NCBI GenBank assembly: GCA_041906145.1
Contig: JAYRJU010000003.1
Location: forward strand, 434,001 to 498,000
Direction: 5' to 3'
Length of the DNA: 64,000 nucleotides
Source: SHVO01 sp041906145
GTDB lineage: Bacteria; Pseudomonadota; Alphaproteobacteria; Rhodospirillales; Rhodospirillaceae
Shown here: piece by piece, positions 52,966 through 62,224 of the stretch
How the letters are laid out: every line of letters starts with the position of its first letter
Numbering within the stretch: the stretch's first letter is position 1
Translations under genes and position numbers: made by a program
The notes under the pieces: model-generated
Told to the model about the DNA's origin: nothing
Database searches by the model: none
The model's input: only the letters and a program-made list of their open reading frames with translations

Positions 52966-54645
52966 ATGAATAAAGCAGATCTTCGCACCACCGCCAATTT
53001 CCCCGACGGCCTCGACAAGGGTTTCTGGTTCATCCCTCTCGGCGGCGCTGGCGAGATCGGCATGAACCTGAACCTCTTCGGCTGTGACGGCCGCTGGCTC
53101 ATGGTCGATCTCGGCGTCACCTTCGGCGACGAATCTATCCCTGGACTCGACGTGGTGATGCCCGATCCGAGTTTCATCGCCGAACGGCGCGAGAAACTGG
53201 ACGGCCTCATCATCACGCACGCGCATGAGGATCACGTCGGCGCGGTCGCCTATCTCTGGCCGCAGCTCCGCTGTCCGGTTTACACGACGCCCTTCTGTGC
53301 GGCATTCCTCGAATACAAATTGAAGGAAGCTGGCCTCGAGAATGAAGTGCCGGTTCACATCATTCCGCTCGGCGGTCAGGCCAAGCTCGGCCCGTTCACG
53401 GTGGATTTCATCACCCTTACGCATTCCGTCCCGGAACCCAATGCGCTTGCCGTGCGCACCAAGCACGGCACGATCTTTCACACCGGCGATTGGAAATTCG
53501 ATCCCGATCCCATCATCGGCGAAGTCACCGACTATGACGCTTTGCGCAAACTCGGCGAGGAGAATGTCCTCGCGCTCATCGGCGATTCCACGAATGTCTT
53601 TACGGAAGGCGAGTCCGGGTCCGAACGTGAGGTGAAGGATAACCTCACCACGCTGTTCGCCCGTTACAGCCACCGCATCGTGGTCGGCTGTTTCGCTTCC
53701 AATGTCGCCCGCCTGGACTCCATCGCCCGCGCCGCCGCCGCCAATGACCGCCGCGTTGCGCTCATCGGCGCGTCCCTCTGGCGCATTCTCGAGACCGCGC
53801 GCCGCACCGGCTATCTCGCGCCCGATTTGCATTTCCTCAAGGCTGAGGACGCCGCGCACCTGCCGCGGGACAAGGTCGTTTACATCTGCACCGGAAGCCA
53901 GGGCGAAGGGCGTGCCGCGCTGATGCGCATCGCTTATGGTTATCACCCCGAACTCAGTCTCCAAGAAGGCGACGTCGCCATCTTCTCGTCCCGCGCGATC
54001 CCGGGAAACGAGAAGGCCATCGCGAAGGTGCAGAACCAACTTGCGAAGAGTGGCGTCTCCGTCGTCACCACCCGCGACCATTTTATCCACGTCTCCGGCC
54101 ACCCCGCGCGCGACGAGCTGCGCCGCATGTATCAGATGGTGCGTCCGCGCATCGCCATTCCGGTGCATGGCGAGGCGATGCACATCCGCGAGCACGCCGC
54201 GCTCGCCGCTGAATGTCAGGTGCCGCAGACCGTGCAAGTCGAAAACGGTTCGGCCGTGAAATTCACCAACGGTAAGGCGGAGATCAAAGGCACGGTCTGG
54301 TCGGGCCGCATGGCGTGGCAAGACAACGAACTCATCCCGTTCTCGAGCCCGATGCTGCGCGACAAGAAACGCATGTTTTACGACGGCAGCGTTGTCGCCT
54401 CCGTGGTCCTCGATGATGCCGGCCTCGTGCTCGCCGATCCGCTGGTCTCGGTCCTCGGCATGTCCGATCCACTGGAAGAGGCGGACCGCGACTGGGCCTG
54501 GGTCATCCAGAACGCTGTCGAGAAGCTCCCGAAAAAGGCCCGCCGCGATGACGACGTGATTGAGGAGAACGTGCGCCAAGCCGTGCGTAAGGTCTTCGCG
54601 CCCTTGAAGAAACCGGTCGTGAAAGTTCACATCAGCCGCGTCTAA
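52966..54645 (+). CDS. rnj: Ribonuclease J
   Basis: Metallo-beta-lactamase/beta-CASP nuclease with 5'-exo and endonuclease activity in RNA decay. The 559-aa product has IPLGGAGEIGMNLNLFG, the zinc motif HAHEDH in THAHEDHVGAV, HTGDWKFDPDP and beta-CASP motifs (SGHPARDELRRMY). ATG 52966 (MNKADLRTTANF) is preferred by homology; GTG 52939, overlapping the coaX stop, would add nine residues. Positions of birA-coaX-rnj after nuoN are conserved. Confidence 0.95.
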   Translation: MNKADLRTTANFPDGLDKGFWFIPLGGAGEIGMNLNLFGCDGRWLMVDLGVTFGDESIPGLDVVMPDPSFIAERREKLDGLIITHAHEDHVGAVAYLWPQLRCPVYTTPFCAAFLEYKLKEAGLENEVPVHIIPLGGQAKLGPFTVDFITLTHSVPEPNALAVRTKHGTIFHTGDWKFDPDPIIGEVTDYDALRKLGEENVLALIGDSTNVFTEGESGSEREVKDNLTTLFARYSHRIVVGCFASNVARLDSIARAAAANDRRVALIGASLWRILETARRTGYLAPDLHFLKAEDAAHLPRDKVVYICTGSQGEGRAALMRIAYGYHPELSLQEGDVAIFSSRAIPGNEKAIAKVQNQLAKSGVSVVTTRDHFIHVSGHPARDELRRMYQMVRPRIAIPVHGEAMHIREHAALAAECQVPQTVQVENGSAVKFTNGKAEIKGTVWSGRMAWQDNELIPFSSPMLRDKKRMFYDGSVVASVVLDDAGLVLADPLVSVLGMSDPLEEADRDWAWVIQNAVEKLPKKARRDDDVIEENVRQAVRKVFAPLKKPVVKVHISRV

Positions 54646-54683
54646 CGGAACTATCCCCGTTGCGGGCCGTTGCCGTTACACGC

Positions 54684-55988
54684 ATGAAAACGGCACTCCT
54701 CACATTCGTATTTGCCGCGAGCCTTGTTGGTTGCGCGGGTGCATCCGAGCTCCCGCCGCGCGTGGGCTACGGTCCAAATCCGCAGCTTCCCGCCCCCGAA
54801 AAGAGCCTAATCCCGACTGTAAAAGTCGCCCCCGCCGTGGGCTGGCCGAAAGGCAAAATGCCGGTTGCGGCGCCAGACTTTCGCGTCAACGCCTTTGCTG
54901 CGGGCCTCGATCATCCGCGCTGGCTTTATGTGCTCCCCAACGGCGATGTCCTTGTCGCGGAATCCGCTGCGCCCGGCACCGACAAGCAGGGCGGCATCAA
55001 GGGCTGGTTCATGGGATTCTTCATGAGGAAGGCCGGCTCCGCCGTCCCCAGCGCCGACCGCATCACGCTCCTGCGCGACAGTGACGGCGACGGCACGGCC
55101 GAAACGCGCGAGGTTTTTCTACAAGACCTTCACTCGCCCTTCGGCATGGAACTGATCGGCGATACGCTCTATGTCGCCAACTGCGACGCGATCCTGCGCT
55201 TTCCCTATCACACGGGCGACACGCGCATCACGACTCAGGCTACGAAGTTCGCCGATCTCCCCGGCCTTCCGTACAATCACCATTGGACGAAGAACATTCT
55301 TGCCAGCGGCGACGGCACAAAGCTCTTCGCCACTGTCGGCTCCAACAGCAACGTGGGCGAGAACGGCATGGAGGCTGAAAAAGGCCGCGCCGCGATTTGG
55401 GAGTTTGATGTCGCGAGCGGGCAGGGACGTCTGTTCGCAACGGGTCTGCGCAATCCCAACGGTATGGACTGGCAGCCCACCACCGGCCAACTCTGGACCG
55501 TCGTGAATGAGCGCGACGAACTCGGCAACGACCTTGTGCCGGACTATCTCACGTCCGTGCGTGACGGCGGCTTCTATGGCTGGCCCTACAGCTATTATGG
55601 CCACCATGTGGATGACCGCGTCGACCCGCAGGCGCCCAGCCTCGTTGCGCGCGCCATCGTGCCCGATTATGGGCTCGGCTCGCACACCGCCTCCCTCGGG
55701 CTGACGTTCTACGATAGCGATGCTTTTCCCACACGGTACAAAGGCGGCGCCTTCATCGGTCAGCACGGCTCATGGAACCGCAAACCGCAAAGCGGCTACA
55801 AGGTCGTGTTCGTGCCCTTTGCCGACGGCCGTCCCTCGGGTCCGCCGGAAGACATCCTCACGGGCTTCGTCAGCGCGGATGGCGACGCCCAGGGCCGTCC
55901 GGTGGGCGTGGCGGTGGATTCAAAAGGCGCGCTTCTGGTGGCCGACGACGTTGGCAATACGGTCTGGCGGATCATAACCGCTCAATAA
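54684..55988 (+). CDS. Sorbosone-dehydrogenase-like (GSDH) lipoprotein
   Basis: A 434-aa predicted lipoprotein. It has a signal sequence with lipobox LVGC, Cys17 after cleavage, then a beta-propeller with repeats resembling L-sorbosone and soluble glucose dehydrogenases (AAGLDHPRWLYVLPNGDVLVAE, RITLLRDSDGDGTAETR, RNPNGMDWQPTTGQLWTVVNERDELGNDLVPDYLTSV, GWPYSYYGHHVD, IGQHGSWNRKPQSGYKVVFVPF). PQQ-dependent sugar or alcohol oxidation is the family role, but the substrate here is unknown. ATG 54684 begins the lipoprotein signal; an ATG at 54660 adds eight residues. Confidence 0.82.
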   Translation: MKTALLTFVFAASLVGCAGASELPPRVGYGPNPQLPAPEKSLIPTVKVAPAVGWPKGKMPVAAPDFRVNAFAAGLDHPRWLYVLPNGDVLVAESAAPGTDKQGGIKGWFMGFFMRKAGSAVPSADRITLLRDSDGDGTAETREVFLQDLHSPFGMELIGDTLYVANCDAILRFPYHTGDTRITTQATKFADLPGLPYNHHWTKNILASGDGTKLFATVGSNSNVGENGMEAEKGRAAIWEFDVASGQGRLFATGLRNPNGMDWQPTTGQLWTVVNERDELGNDLVPDYLTSVRDGGFYGWPYSYYGHHVDDRVDPQAPSLVARAIVPDYGLGSHTASLGLTFYDSDAFPTRYKGGAFIGQHGSWNRKPQSGYKVVFVPFADGRPSGPPEDILTGFVSADGDAQGRPVGVAVDSKGALLVADDVGNTVWRIITAQ

Positions 55989-56076
55989 GGCCCTGATAAT
56001 AAAATATAATTCCTCCGGCGTTGCGCTTTCTTCTAAGATCGACCAAGTAGAAAGAATAACGATTGCAGAGGATTCC

Positions 56077-56487
56077 ATGATCGGACGCCTGAACCATGTC
56101 GCCATCGCGGTGCCGGATCTCGCCGCCGCGACGGCCAACTACCGCGACACCTTGGGCGCCAAGGTTTCCGCGCCGCAGGATCTGCCCGATCACGGCGTTA
56201 CGGTCGTGTTCGTCGAACTGCCCAACACCAAGATCGAACTCTTGCATCCGCTCGGCGACAACTCGCCGATCAAGAAGTTCCTCGACACCAATCCGGCCGG
56301 CGGCATCCACCATGTCTCCTACGAAGTCGATGACATCTACGCCGCGCGCGACCAGCTGAAGAAGTCCGGCAAGCGCGTCCTCGGCGACGGCGAACCCAAG
56401 ACCGGCGCGCACGGCACGCCCGTCCTGTTCCTGCACCCGAAGGACTTCGCCGGTACGCTGGTCGAGATCGAGGAAGTGAAGCGCTGA
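56077..56487 (+). CDS. mce: Methylmalonyl-CoA epimerase
   Basis: Interconverts (2R)- and (2S)-methylmalonyl-CoA in propionate metabolism; glyoxalase fold. The 136-aa product has the metal ligands in LNHVAIAV and GGIHHVSYEVDD and the terminal Glu in LVEIEEVK. A GAGG ribosome site precedes ATG 56077. mce near rnj and proS is a familiar alphaproteobacterial arrangement. Confidence 0.92.
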   Translation: MIGRLNHVAIAVPDLAAATANYRDTLGAKVSAPQDLPDHGVTVVFVELPNTKIELLHPLGDNSPIKKFLDTNPAGGIHHVSYEVDDIYAARDQLKKSGKRVLGDGEPKTGAHGTPVLFLHPKDFAGTLVEIEEVKR

Positions 56488-56519
56488 TTTCTGTAACCGG
56501 GGGGATTGGAGAAAGCACC

Positions 56520-56960
56520 ATGTCCGACGGCAAAGAACACGTCGTCTGCCCCGCCTGCCAGAAGATCAACCGCGTCGCCTCTGACAAGCTGACCGACCAG
56601 CCCAAGTGCGGCGTTTGCGGCGTCCCGCTTTTCCAACGCCATCCGGTCGAGGTCGATCCCGCCGGGTTTGAGCGTCACACCACCGCCAACACCATTCCCG
56701 TCCTCGTCGATGTCTGGGCGCCCTGGTGCGGCCCGTGCCGCATGATGGGCCCGATGTTCGAGCGCGCAGCCAAGGAACTTGAGCCGCGCGTGCGCCTCGT
56801 GAAGCTCAATATGGACAACGCGCCGGAGATCGCCGCGCGTTACGGCATCCAGGCCGTGCCCACATTGATGCTCCTGAAGGCCGGCAAACTCATTGCCCAG
56901 GAAGCCGGCGCGCGCGATAGTCAGGGCATCGTCTCCTGGACGAGGCAAATGCTCGCATGA
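56520..56960 (+). CDS. trxC: Thioredoxin TrxC-type with N-terminal zinc domain
   Basis: Disulfide reductase of the cytoplasm. The 146-aa product has zinc ligands C10/C13 and C30/C33, then the thioredoxin fold with the active site WAPWCGPC (C70, C73) and the cis-Pro segment QAVPTLMLL. The stop overlaps the next gene (ATGA). Confidence 0.93.
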   Translation: MSDGKEHVVCPACQKINRVASDKLTDQPKCGVCGVPLFQRHPVEVDPAGFERHTTANTIPVLVDVWAPWCGPCRMMGPMFERAAKELEPRVRLVKLNMDNAPEIAARYGIQAVPTLMLLKAGKLIAQEAGARDSQGIVSWTRQMLA

Positions 56961-57424
56961 GCAAAATCCATCTGGCCGTATTGTTCGCCCTCGGCGTTAC
57001 ACCGGCCGCCGCCGCTGAAACTGTCACAATCTCCACCGCCGACTGCCGCAAGCTTGTAGCCCACCAGCCGCGCGCGGACGTGACCTATCAAGGCGGCGTG
57101 GATGTGCACGGTAAAGCCGTCGTACCCGCCGATGTCAACGGCTCCGCCGCCATCGACCTTCCAACCTCCATCGAAATCCCGCTTACGGTCGATACGCTCC
57201 AACGTTTGCGCGGCTCCGGCGCCCCATCAGGGGATATCCTCAGTCCCCGGCGCGGGCTCGAGGGGAAGGTGTCCCTCGGAACCCTCACCATCAAGGGTGA
57301 CGCCGTCTTCTGGAATGGAAAGCAAATTCAGAGCCAGGATGAGGTCCTCATGGCCGAGGCCTGCAAATCAAGCCTGCGGGCACGCGGAATTGTGCTTCCC
57401 GAGGCGAAACCTAACGCCCCATAG
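56957..57424 (+). CDS. Exported hypothetical protein coupled to trxC
   Basis: A 155-aa protein with a signal peptide (about 1-20, ending PAAAA) and a beta-rich mature part with STADCRKLVAHQPRADVTYQGG and C-terminal CKSSLRARG. Two Cys in the mature protein (about C30 and C137) could form a disulfide. No named family recognised. It overlaps trxC by 4 nt, so the two are probably co-translated. Confidence 0.7.
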   Translation: MSKIHLAVLFALGVTPAAAAETVTISTADCRKLVAHQPRADVTYQGGVDVHGKAVVPADVNGSAAIDLPTSIEIPLTVDTLQRLRGSGAPSGDILSPRRGLEGKVSLGTLTIKGDAVFWNGKQIQSQDEVLMAEACKSSLRARGIVLPEAKPNAP

Positions 57425-57507
57425 CCGCGTTCTTACGGGCTCGATTCATTGCCTATTCCCCGCCTATCGCCTATGGTCCGGGCACCTTTCCGGACTAGGA
57501 TAATTAC

Positions 57508-58824
57508 ATGCGTCTCTCGCGCTTTTTCGCCCCGACCCTCAAGGAAAACCCCACCGAAGCCCAGATTGTCTCGCATCGCCTGATGCTGCGCGCGGGCATG
57601 ATCCGCCAGCACGCCGCGGGCATCTACAACTGGCTCCCATTGGGCAACCGCGTCCTGCAAAACGTCGCGCGCATCGTGCGCGAGGAACAGAACGCCGCGG
57701 GCGCGCTCGAAATCATCATGCCGACGATCCAGTCGGCCGATCTGTGGCGCGAAAGCGGCCGTTACGACGACTACGGCGCCGAGATGCTGCGCATCAAGGA
57801 CCGTCACGAGCGCGACATGCTCTACGGCCCCACCCATGAAGAGGTGGTCACCGATATCTTCCGTTCGAATGCCAAAAGCTATCGCGACCTCCCCAAGAAC
57901 CTCTATCAGATCAATTGGAAGTTCCGCGATGAAGTGCGCCCGCGCTTCGGCCTGATGCGCGGCCGCGAGTTCCTGATGAAGGACGCCTATTCCTTCGATC
58001 TCGACTACGCCAGCGCGCGCCACAGCTACAATCAGATGATCGTCGCGTACCTGCGCACCTTCGCGCGCATGGGCCTGCGCGCCATTCCGATGGCGGCCGA
58101 AACCGGGCCCATCGGCGGTACTCTGTCGCATGAATTCATCGTGCTCGCCGACACCGGTGAAAGCGCGGTCTATTGCCACAAAGCCTATCTCGACAAGCCA
58201 GTTCCCGAGAACGTCAATTACAACGCCGATCTCAGCGGGATCGTCGAGGATTGGACCAGCCTCTATGCCGCCGCCGACGAGAAGCACGATCCCAAGAAGG
58301 CCGAGGAACTCGGCGCCGACCTGGTGTCTGCGCGCGGCATCGAAGTCGGACACACATTCTATCTCGGCAAGAAATATTCTACGGCGCTTGGCGCGAAAGT
58401 CGTTGGTCCCGACGGCAACCAGGTCGAAGTGGAAATGGGCTGCTACGGCATCGGCGTGTCGCGCTGCGTCGCGGCCATCATCGAAGCCAGCCACGACGAG
58501 AATGGCATTGTATGGCCGGACAGCGTCGCGCCGTTCCACGTCGGCATCATCAATCTGAAAGTCGGCGATAAGGCCTGCGACGAAGCCTGCGAGAAGATCC
58601 ACGACGCGATCCAGTTCCAAGGCGGCGACGCTCTTTACGACGACCGCGACGAACGCGCCGGCGTGAAGTTCGCCGACATGGATCTGATGGGCATCCCCTG
58701 GCAGATCATCGTCGGCCCGAAAGGCATTGCGAAGGGCCTGGTCGAACTCAAGCGCCGCGCCACCGGCGCGAAAGAGGAACTGAGCCTCGAAAGCGCCGTT
58801 TCGAAGCTGTCGGTGACTCTCTAA
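57508..58824 (+). CDS. proS: Prolyl-tRNA synthetase (short alphaproteobacterial type)
   Basis: Charges tRNA-Pro. The 438-aa class II synthetase begins MRLSRFFAPTLKE and includes the motif 1/2 regions (QHAAGIYNWLPLGNRVL, YQINWKFRDEVRPRFGLMRGREF) and a motif 3-like GCYGIGVSRCVAAIIE. It lacks the large editing insertion of E. coli ProS, as is normal for alphaproteobacteria. GTCCGG/CCGGAC form a hairpin at 57476-57496 ahead of it. The stop overlaps lolC (TAATG). Confidence 0.95.
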   Translation: MRLSRFFAPTLKENPTEAQIVSHRLMLRAGMIRQHAAGIYNWLPLGNRVLQNVARIVREEQNAAGALEIIMPTIQSADLWRESGRYDDYGAEMLRIKDRHERDMLYGPTHEEVVTDIFRSNAKSYRDLPKNLYQINWKFRDEVRPRFGLMRGREFLMKDAYSFDLDYASARHSYNQMIVAYLRTFARMGLRAIPMAAETGPIGGTLSHEFIVLADTGESAVYCHKAYLDKPVPENVNYNADLSGIVEDWTSLYAAADEKHDPKKAEELGADLVSARGIEVGHTFYLGKKYSTALGAKVVGPDGNQVEVEMGCYGIGVSRCVAAIIEASHDENGIVWPDSVAPFHVGIINLKVGDKACDEACEKIHDAIQFQGGDALYDDRDERAGVKFADMDLMGIPWQIIVGPKGIAKGLVELKRRATGAKEELSLESAVSKLSVTL

Positions 58825-60071
58825 TGATCTTCGGCGCCTTCGAGCGGATGGTGGCCTCCCGGTACTTGCGCTCGCGGCGCAAGGAAGGGTTCGTCTCCGT
58901 CATTGCCGGCTTTTCCTTTGTCGGTATCGCGCTCGGCGTCGCCACCCTGATCATCGTCATGGCTGTGATGAATGGGTTCCGGCAGGACCTTTTCTCGCGC
59001 ATTCTCGGCGTCAACGGCCATATCGACGTGACCGCGCTCTCACGCTCCATCACCGATTACGACGCCAAGGTCGACGAGGTGAAGAAAATCCCGGGCGTCA
59101 CTTCGGTGTCGCCGCTCATCATCGGCCAGGTCATGGCCACGGCGCGTGGCTACAACTCGGGCGCCTTGGTGCGCGGCGTGCCCGGCCTCGATATCTTCAA
59201 CAAACCCTGGATTTCCGATCACATCGTCGGCGGTTCGCTTTCGCCCGTCATCGACAATAAAGCGATCGCCATTGGCACCCGCATGGCCGCGCATTTCGGG
59301 ATTGAAGTGGGCGACGAGCTCACGCTCATTTCACCCAATGGCAACGTCACCGCGTTCGGCACGGTCCCGCGCACCGCGACCTATACGGTGGGCGCTATCT
59401 TCAACGTCGGCATGAGCGAATTCGACAGCTCGGTCATCTTCATGCCGCTGCCCATGGCGCAGCTCTATTTCAAGCAGCCGGAGGCGGTCACCAATTTCGA
59501 GATCCACGTCGACAATCCCGACAACGCCGGGATGATCGCCGAGCGGGTGAAGGACGTGATGGGGCAGGGGCACCGGGTCCTGTCGTGGGAACAGACCAAC
59601 GAGGTCTTCTTCACCGCCCTTCAGGTCGAACGCAACGTGATGTTCATGATCCTCACCATCATCATCATCGTCGCGGCCTTCAATATCATCTCCGGCCTCA
59701 TCATGCTTGTGAAGGATAAGGGCGCCGATATCGCCATCCTGCGCACGATGGGAGCCTCAAGCGGCATGATCATGCGTATCTTCTTCATGACCGGCGCCTC
59801 CGTCGGGGTCATCGGCACGTTCCTCGGTTTTGGCCTGGGACTTTTGGTCTGCGAGAACATCGACAGCATCCGCCGCGGTATCGAGAAGCTGCTCGGCACC
59901 GAACTGTTCTCGCCCGAGATTTATTATCTCACCCAGATGCCCGCGCAGATGGAATGGGACGAAACGCTGGCTGTGCTCGCCATGTCGATCGGCCTCTCCT
60001 TCCTCGCCACGCTGTATCCATCCTGGCGCGCGGCCAAAACCGATCCCGTCGAGGCTCTCCGCTATGAGTGA
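58824..60071 (+). CDS. lolC: Lipoprotein-releasing ABC transporter permease (LolC/LolE type)
   Basis: Inner-membrane permease of the Lol exporter, which passes mature lipoproteins to LolA. The 415-aa product has one N-terminal helix (about 25-45), a large periplasmic domain with KSLFSRILGVNGHID-like start, and three C-terminal helices (about 272-295, 320-340 and 378-400). FERMVASRYLRSRRKEGFVSVIAGFSF is the typical N-terminus. Overlaps proS and lolD. Confidence 0.95.
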   Translation: MIFGAFERMVASRYLRSRRKEGFVSVIAGFSFVGIALGVATLIIVMAVMNGFRQDLFSRILGVNGHIDVTALSRSITDYDAKVDEVKKIPGVTSVSPLIIGQVMATARGYNSGALVRGVPGLDIFNKPWISDHIVGGSLSPVIDNKAIAIGTRMAAHFGIEVGDELTLISPNGNVTAFGTVPRTATYTVGAIFNVGMSEFDSSVIFMPLPMAQLYFKQPEAVTNFEIHVDNPDNAGMIAERVKDVMGQGHRVLSWEQTNEVFFTALQVERNVMFMILTIIIIVAAFNIISGLIMLVKDKGADIAILRTMGASSGMIMRIFFMTGASVGVIGTFLGFGLGLLVCENIDSIRRGIEKLLGTELFSPEIYYLTQMPAQMEWDETLAVLAMSIGLSFLATLYPSWRAAKTDPVEALRYE

Positions 60072-60747
60072 TTTCGCCATTGAGCTGAAGGGCCTCGAGC
60101 GCACCTACCATCAGGGCGAGACCGCGCTGCATGTCCTGCGCGGCGCCGAGCTGACCGTGAAGAAGGGCGAGGTTGTCGCCTTGGTGGGACCGTCCGGGGC
60201 AGGGAAGTCGACCCTGCTTCATGTTGCGGGCCTCCTGGAGTTGCCTGACCGCGGCCAGGTTTTCATTAACGGTGAACTCTGCAATGAGCTCTCCGACGAC
60301 CGCCGCACCGAGATGCGCCGCGCCCGCCTGGGCTTCGTTTACCAGTTCCATCACCTGCTGCCCGAGTTCTCAGCCCTCGAGAACATCATCGTGCCGCAGA
60401 TGATCGCCGGCGTAAGCCGCAAGGCCGCGGCCGTGCGGGCCCTCGAGCTTCTGGAATCCCTCGGACTTGGCCCCCGCGCCGACCACCGCCCCGGCCAACT
60501 CTCCGGGGGCGAGCAGCAGCGCGTTGCGATCGCTCGGGCCCTCGCCAACCGGCCGGCCCTGCTTCTGGCGGACGAACCCACCGGGAATCTCGATCCCGAG
60601 ACATCAGACGGGGTCTTCGCCCAGCTTGTCAGCTTATCCAAACAGCATGGACTCGCCGCTCTGATCGCGACTCATAACCCCGCCCTCGCGGCGCGAATGG
60701 ATCGCACTGTTCGCCTGGAGCACGGTCTTTTGACCCAAATCGGCTGA
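60064..60747 (+). CDS. lolD: Lipoprotein-releasing system ATP-binding protein LolD
   Basis: ATPase of the Lol exporter. The 227-aa product has Walker A GPSGAGKST, signature LSGGEQQR, Walker B LLLADEPTGNLD and the H-loop IATHN. ATG 60064 lies within the lolC end (overlap 8 nt). In many relatives dnaE follows; here a strong terminator and polysaccharide genes follow. Confidence 0.96.
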   Translation: MSDFAIELKGLERTYHQGETALHVLRGAELTVKKGEVVALVGPSGAGKSTLLHVAGLLELPDRGQVFINGELCNELSDDRRTEMRRARLGFVYQFHHLLPEFSALENIIVPQMIAGVSRKAAAVRALELLESLGLGPRADHRPGQLSGGEQQRVAIARALANRPALLLADEPTGNLDPETSDGVFAQLVSLSKQHGLAALIATHNPALAARMDRTVRLEHGLLTQIG

Positions 60748-60806
60748 GTTCCTCAGCCTGCGGGTGCATAGACCCGCTTCCAGCTCATCCACTAGCTATA
60801 CGTAGT

Positions 60807-60836
60807 TTCCCTCATTACGAGAGTGAGGGAATTTTT
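60807..60836 (+). terminator. Intrinsic terminator after lolD
   Basis: TTCCCTCA (60807-60814) pairs with TGAGGGAA (60824-60831), 8 bp perfect, followed by TTTTT. It ends the proS-lolC-lolD unit and precedes the polysaccharide locus. Confidence 0.85.
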
Positions 60837-61008
60837 AACTTTTATTAACCCTGGCATGGGCATCTGCGCATAGGCAAATGGTTAACGCCGTTTTGCCTCG
60901 AAACTTGCTGGAATATCAGTGAATTCACGTATTTCGGCAGGAGCTCGCGCTTAGTAGCCTAGAAACGTTCGAGAGTGCTCCGAACACCGGCCAGAGGTTC
61001 TGACGAAA

Positions 61009-62223
61009 ATGAATGCATCCATTACGAGTATCGATCGCACCTCTTCAGTCCCCCGCTATCGCCGCGTCCTCACCGTGCTTGGCACGCGTCCCGAAGCGAT
61101 CAAGTTTGCCCCGGTTGTGCGTGCCCTCGAGCAGGCCGGTATCGAACATGCCGTGTGCTCCACCGGTCAGCACCGCGAGATGCTCGCGCAGGTCTTCAAC
61201 GTATTCGGCTTGAAGCCCGCCTACGATCTCCAACTCATGACCGCGGGCCAGGCCCTCGGCGAAATCGCGGGCGCCGCCGTCGCGGCCGTCACGCGCGTCA
61301 TCGCCGCGTATAAACCCGACCTCGTCCTTGTGCAGGGCGATACCACGACCGCCTTTGCCGGCGCGGCCGCGGCTTTCTACTCCCGCGTCGCCGTCGGTCA
61401 CGTGGAGGCTGGCCTGCGTACCGGCGACTTGCAGTCGCCGTTCCCCGAAGAAGCCAACCGCAAGCTTATCGGCGTCGTCGGCGCCTGGCATTTTGCGCCG
61501 ACCCTGCGCGCCCAGCAGAACCTTCTCAAGGAAGGCGTCGACCCGCGGCGCATCCTCATCACCGGCAATACCGGCATCGACGCCCTGCGCATCGTGCGTG
61601 AACGCCTCCTGAAGGACGCGGACTTGCGCGGCGAATGTGAATCCAAGTTCGGCTTCATCGATCCCGGCAAGAAGCTGATTCTCGTCACCGGGCATCGCCG
61701 GGAGAACTTCGGCGAAGGCCTCGCACAGATGTTCGCGGGGCTGAAGCGTCTCGCGCAACGGCCGGACGTGCAGATCGTTTATCCCGTGCACCTCAATCCG
61801 AATGTGAAGGGCCCGGCCCACGCGGCGCTCGGCGGTGTCAACAACGTGCACCTGATCGCGCCGGTCGAGTACCACGAGATGATCTATCTCATGGAACGCT
61901 CCAGCCTCATCATCACGGACTCCGGCGGCATCCAGGAAGAAGCGCCGTCCTTCGGCGTGCCTTTGCTCGTCACGCGCGATGTCACCGAGCGCCAGGAAGC
62001 CGTCGAAGCCGGTTGCGCCAAGCTCATTGGCACCGATCCACGCAAGATGCTTCCGGAAGCGATCCGTGTGCTTGAGAATGCCGGACGTCGTGTCCTCGGC
62101 GCCGCGCACCACAATCCGTTTGGCGACGGATATGCCGCCACGCGCATCTGCGCCGCCCTGCTGGGCGTGCCCGATGCGGTTTCGCCTCTCTCCACCTCCA
62201 GGTCGGTCCTGCAAGCGGTCTAA
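61009..62223 (+). CDS. wecB: UDP-N-acetylglucosamine 2-epimerase (non-hydrolysing)
   Basis: Makes UDP-ManNAc from UDP-GlcNAc for surface polysaccharides. The 404-aa GT-B-fold enzyme has GTRPEAIKFAPVV near residues 25-37, QHREML, QGDTTT, GHVEAGLRTGD, FPEEANRKLI, TGHRRENFG and SGGIQEEAPSFGVP. The start is preceded by an AT-rich spacer after the lolD terminator, so it likely opens a new operon with the next gene, 1 bp away. Confidence 0.93.
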   Translation: MNASITSIDRTSSVPRYRRVLTVLGTRPEAIKFAPVVRALEQAGIEHAVCSTGQHREMLAQVFNVFGLKPAYDLQLMTAGQALGEIAGAAVAAVTRVIAAYKPDLVLVQGDTTTAFAGAAAAFYSRVAVGHVEAGLRTGDLQSPFPEEANRKLIGVVGAWHFAPTLRAQQNLLKEGVDPRRILITGNTGIDALRIVRERLLKDADLRGECESKFGFIDPGKKLILVTGHRRENFGEGLAQMFAGLKRLAQRPDVQIVYPVHLNPNVKGPAHAALGGVNNVHLIAPVEYHEMIYLMERSSLIITDSGGIQEEAPSFGVPLLVTRDVTERQEAVEAGCAKLIGTDPRKMLPEAIRVLENAGRRVLGAAHHNPFGDGYAATRICAALLGVPDAVSPLSTSRSVLQAV

Positions 62224-62224
62224 A

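Noticed and set aside
60835..60850. TTAA pair after the lolD terminator as a CtrA box
   Set aside because: The spacing is 6 bp, not 7, and it overlaps the T-tract of a terminator.
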